Positions 62,749-64,000 of a stretch of 64,000 nucleotides of DNA are shown here, in pieces. The stretch spans positions 1 through 64,000 of the forward strand of contig CAZYTX010000011.1 of the NCBI GenBank assembly GCA_964650485.1. The letters run 5' to 3'. This DNA is from CAZYTX01 sp964650485. Lineage in GTDB: Bacteria > RBG-13-61-14 > DATKZS01. Position numbers and translations under genes: made by a program. Position 1 is the stretch's first letter. Each line of letters begins with the position of its first letter. Below the pieces are notes generated by a model. It was not told the origin of the DNA and searched no databases. It saw only the letters and a list, made by a program, of their open reading frames with translations.

Positions 62749-63519
62749 CTATCTTGAGTTCCTTGATTTCCCTGGCTGGGACGCCTTTTCATCCCTGCTT
62801 TTCTCGCTCTTTTTCTCCGGCTGGTTCTCGGCGGACTCCGTTTCCTCGGAGTCCACTCTCATCACGTACCCCACCCCCCTGACGGTGTGTATTAGCTTCT
62901 TGTCGAAGTCCCGGTCAACCTTGTTCCTTAAGTAGTTGATGTATACGTCAATCACGTTGGAGAAGGTGTCAAAGGTGTAGTCCCACACGTGCTCGGAGAG
63001 CATGGTCCTTGTAAGGACCTTTCCCGGGTTCATCATGAAGTACTCGAGCAGTGCGTACTCCTTGCTGGTGAGCTTTATCTCCTTGTTCGAGCGGGTCACG
63101 GTGTGGGTCACGGTGTCCATTATGAGGTCGTCCACCTGAAGTTTGACCGGCACCATGGTCTCGCCCCGCCTGAGCAGGGCCCTGACCCTTGCCAGGAGCT
63201 CGGAGAAGGCAAAAGGCTTTGTGAGGTAGTCGTCAGCCCCGGTGTCCAGGCCGGTGACCTTGTCCTCCACCGAGTCCCGGGCCGAGAGGATGAGTATGGG
63301 GACCTTGAGCCCCTGGTCCCGGAGCTCGTTGCACACCTCCAGGCCGCTCTTCCTGGGGAGTATCAGGTCCAGGACGATAAGGTCGTAGTCGTCTATCTCG
63401 GCGAGGTATAGCCCTTCCTCACCGTCCGTGGCCACGTCAACTAGGTACCCGGACTCCTCCAGACCCCGCTTTATGAAGCGGGCCACCTTCTTTTCATCCT
63501 CGATCACGAGAATGCGCAT
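62749..63519 (-). CDS. OmpR-family response regulator
   Basis: 256 residues. A receiver domain (D8/D9 region IEDEKK, phospho-acceptor D51 in IVLDLILP, Lys in LTKPF) precedes a winged-helix DNA-binding domain (about 125-220, LTSKEYALLEYFMMNPG, HVWDYTFDTFSNVIDVYINYLRNKVD). A 33-residue Lys/Ser/Glu-rich tail extends past the usual end. It probably regulates the porin-lipoprotein genes downstream and itself. GGGGGAG lies a few bases before the ATG. Confidence 0.95.
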   Translation of the reverse strand: MRILVIEDEKKVARFIKRGLEESGYLVDVATDGEEGLYLAEIDDYDLIVLDLILPRKSGLEVCNELRDQGLKVPILILSARDSVEDKVTGLDTGADDYLTKPFAFSELLARVRALLRRGETMVPVKLQVDDLIMDTVTHTVTRSNKEIKLTSKEYALLEYFMMNPGKVLTRTMLSEHVWDYTFDTFSNVIDVYINYLRNKVDRDFDKKLIHTVRGVGYVMRVDSEETESAENQPEKKSEKSRDEKASQPGKSRNSR

Positions 63520-63544
63520 GGTGCTCTCCCCCTGTATATTAAGG

Positions 63545-63574
63545 ATTCTAATCTTTAATGAACCGGGATGTCAA
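63545..63574 (-). promoter_or_regulatory. Predicted promoter of the two-component genes
   Basis: On the minus strand TTGACA (63569-63574) and TAGAAT (63545-63550) are 18 nt apart. RNA would start near 63538, about 19 nt before the ATG. The TTGACATC-start is shared with the porin promoter. Confidence 0.6.
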
Positions 63575-63756
63575 ATTTTATCACCATTACCCCAATGCCC
63601 CACCGGGTTCCATGCATTATTTTATAGCATCTTATGTTTTAATGTTTGCCCGCTGAAAAAGACCTTGGGATCATCTGGCTCGGAAGCCCTTGCGTCTGTG
63701 GCCCCTGGCGTTTAATATCGGAGCGTTGTTAGAAAAGCTTTTTGGAGGCGGAAAAA

Positions 63757-64000
63757 ATGATCGAACCCCGGCCTTTGCGCTTCAACCTTTATAAACCCAA
63801 AGACGACCACCCCGACTGGACGGCCCTTCACGAGCAGGCCGTGTCCGAGGCCCGGGAGATCGCTCCCCTCATCCACAAGGACGCGGACGACACCGTGCAG
63901 GACAAGGTCGCGGACCTCGTGCGCAAGGGCCAGAGCCTGTCCACGTTCGCCGGCAACCTGGTCGAGAACATGCGTCGTTTCCGCAGGGGCGAGCACGCTC
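63757..64000 (+). CDS. N-terminal part of an unidentified protein (cut by the window)
   Basis: 81 codons from an ATG at 63757 with GGAGG upstream. The segment begins MIEPRPLRFNLYKPKDDHPD, with an Asp/Lys-rich helix and a basic helix (NLVENMRRFRRGEH) before the edge. A radical-SAM or other catalytic domain may begin beyond it, but nothing confirms this. It is divergent from the response-regulator gene. Confidence 0.5.
   Translation, partial: MIEPRPLRFNLYKPKDDHPDWTALHEQAVSEAREIAPLIHKDADDTVQDKVADLVRKGQSLSTFAGNLVENMRRFRRGEHA

Overview
The window is a GC-rich chromosomal segment of a Gram-negative (diderm) bacterium. It starts inside a 16S rRNA gene on the minus strand and carries outer-membrane lipoproteins and beta-barrels, a type II secretion operon, octanoyltransferase LipB, an NtrY-type kinase, glutamyl-tRNA reductase (C5 haem route) and a biotin-dependent sodium-pump decarboxylase. 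The gene mix and the 16S 5' region fit a deltaproteobacterial-type lineage (Desulfobacterota or a relative). I have not placed it by alignment. No phage, insertion sequence, CRISPR array or tRNA was seen.

Layout. 1-5.6 kb: 16S 5' end with its promoter and leader, then a helicase fused to a DEDD exonuclease and an acyl-CoA synthetase fused to an SCP2 domain. 5.7-11.5 kb: a small lipoprotein facing an operon of SppA, a 35-residue ribosomal protein THX, a FAD-dependent desaturase-like enzyme and an M3 peptidase. 11.5-17 kb: an envelope pair (GT-C-type membrane protein and membrane sulfatase-like protein), a metallo-beta-lactamase-fold hydrolase, a zinc-ribbon protein and KhpA. 17.3-27.3 kb: gspCDEFGHIJK, with overlapping pseudopilin genes and without recognisable gspL/M. 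27.3-32.4 kb: four envelope genes (YfhO-like protein, a secreted protein, two flippase-like membrane proteins).

32.6-37.6 kb: carboxyltransferase alpha subunit facing away from the gamma, biotin-carrier and beta subunits of a Na+-translocating acyl-CoA decarboxylase, followed by a crotonase. 37.8-43.4 kb: a short HemA, then a dtxR-feoA-feoA-feoB-outer-membrane-protein cluster with DtxR-type boxes. 43.5-54.6 kb: DUF169-like protein, a decayed gene, a formylglycine-type sulfatase, a large chemotaxis receptor, LipB, an NtrY-like kinase without NtrX, a family 9 glycosyltransferase between direct repeats, and HicBA. 54.8-63.5 kb, read leftward: response regulator, histidine kinase, porin with an overlapping leader ORF, and a 1.6-kaa lipoprotein made almost entirely of calcium-binding thrombospondin type 3-like repeats. 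The window ends in the first 81 codons of an unidentified plus-strand gene.

The most unusual items are the two-component/porin/giant calcium-repeat lipoprotein locus, the Feo operon that runs into an outer-membrane beta-barrel gene, the helicase-exonuclease fusion, the shortened glutamyl-tRNA reductase, and a family of hairpin repeats scattered between genes from 50 to 63 kb.
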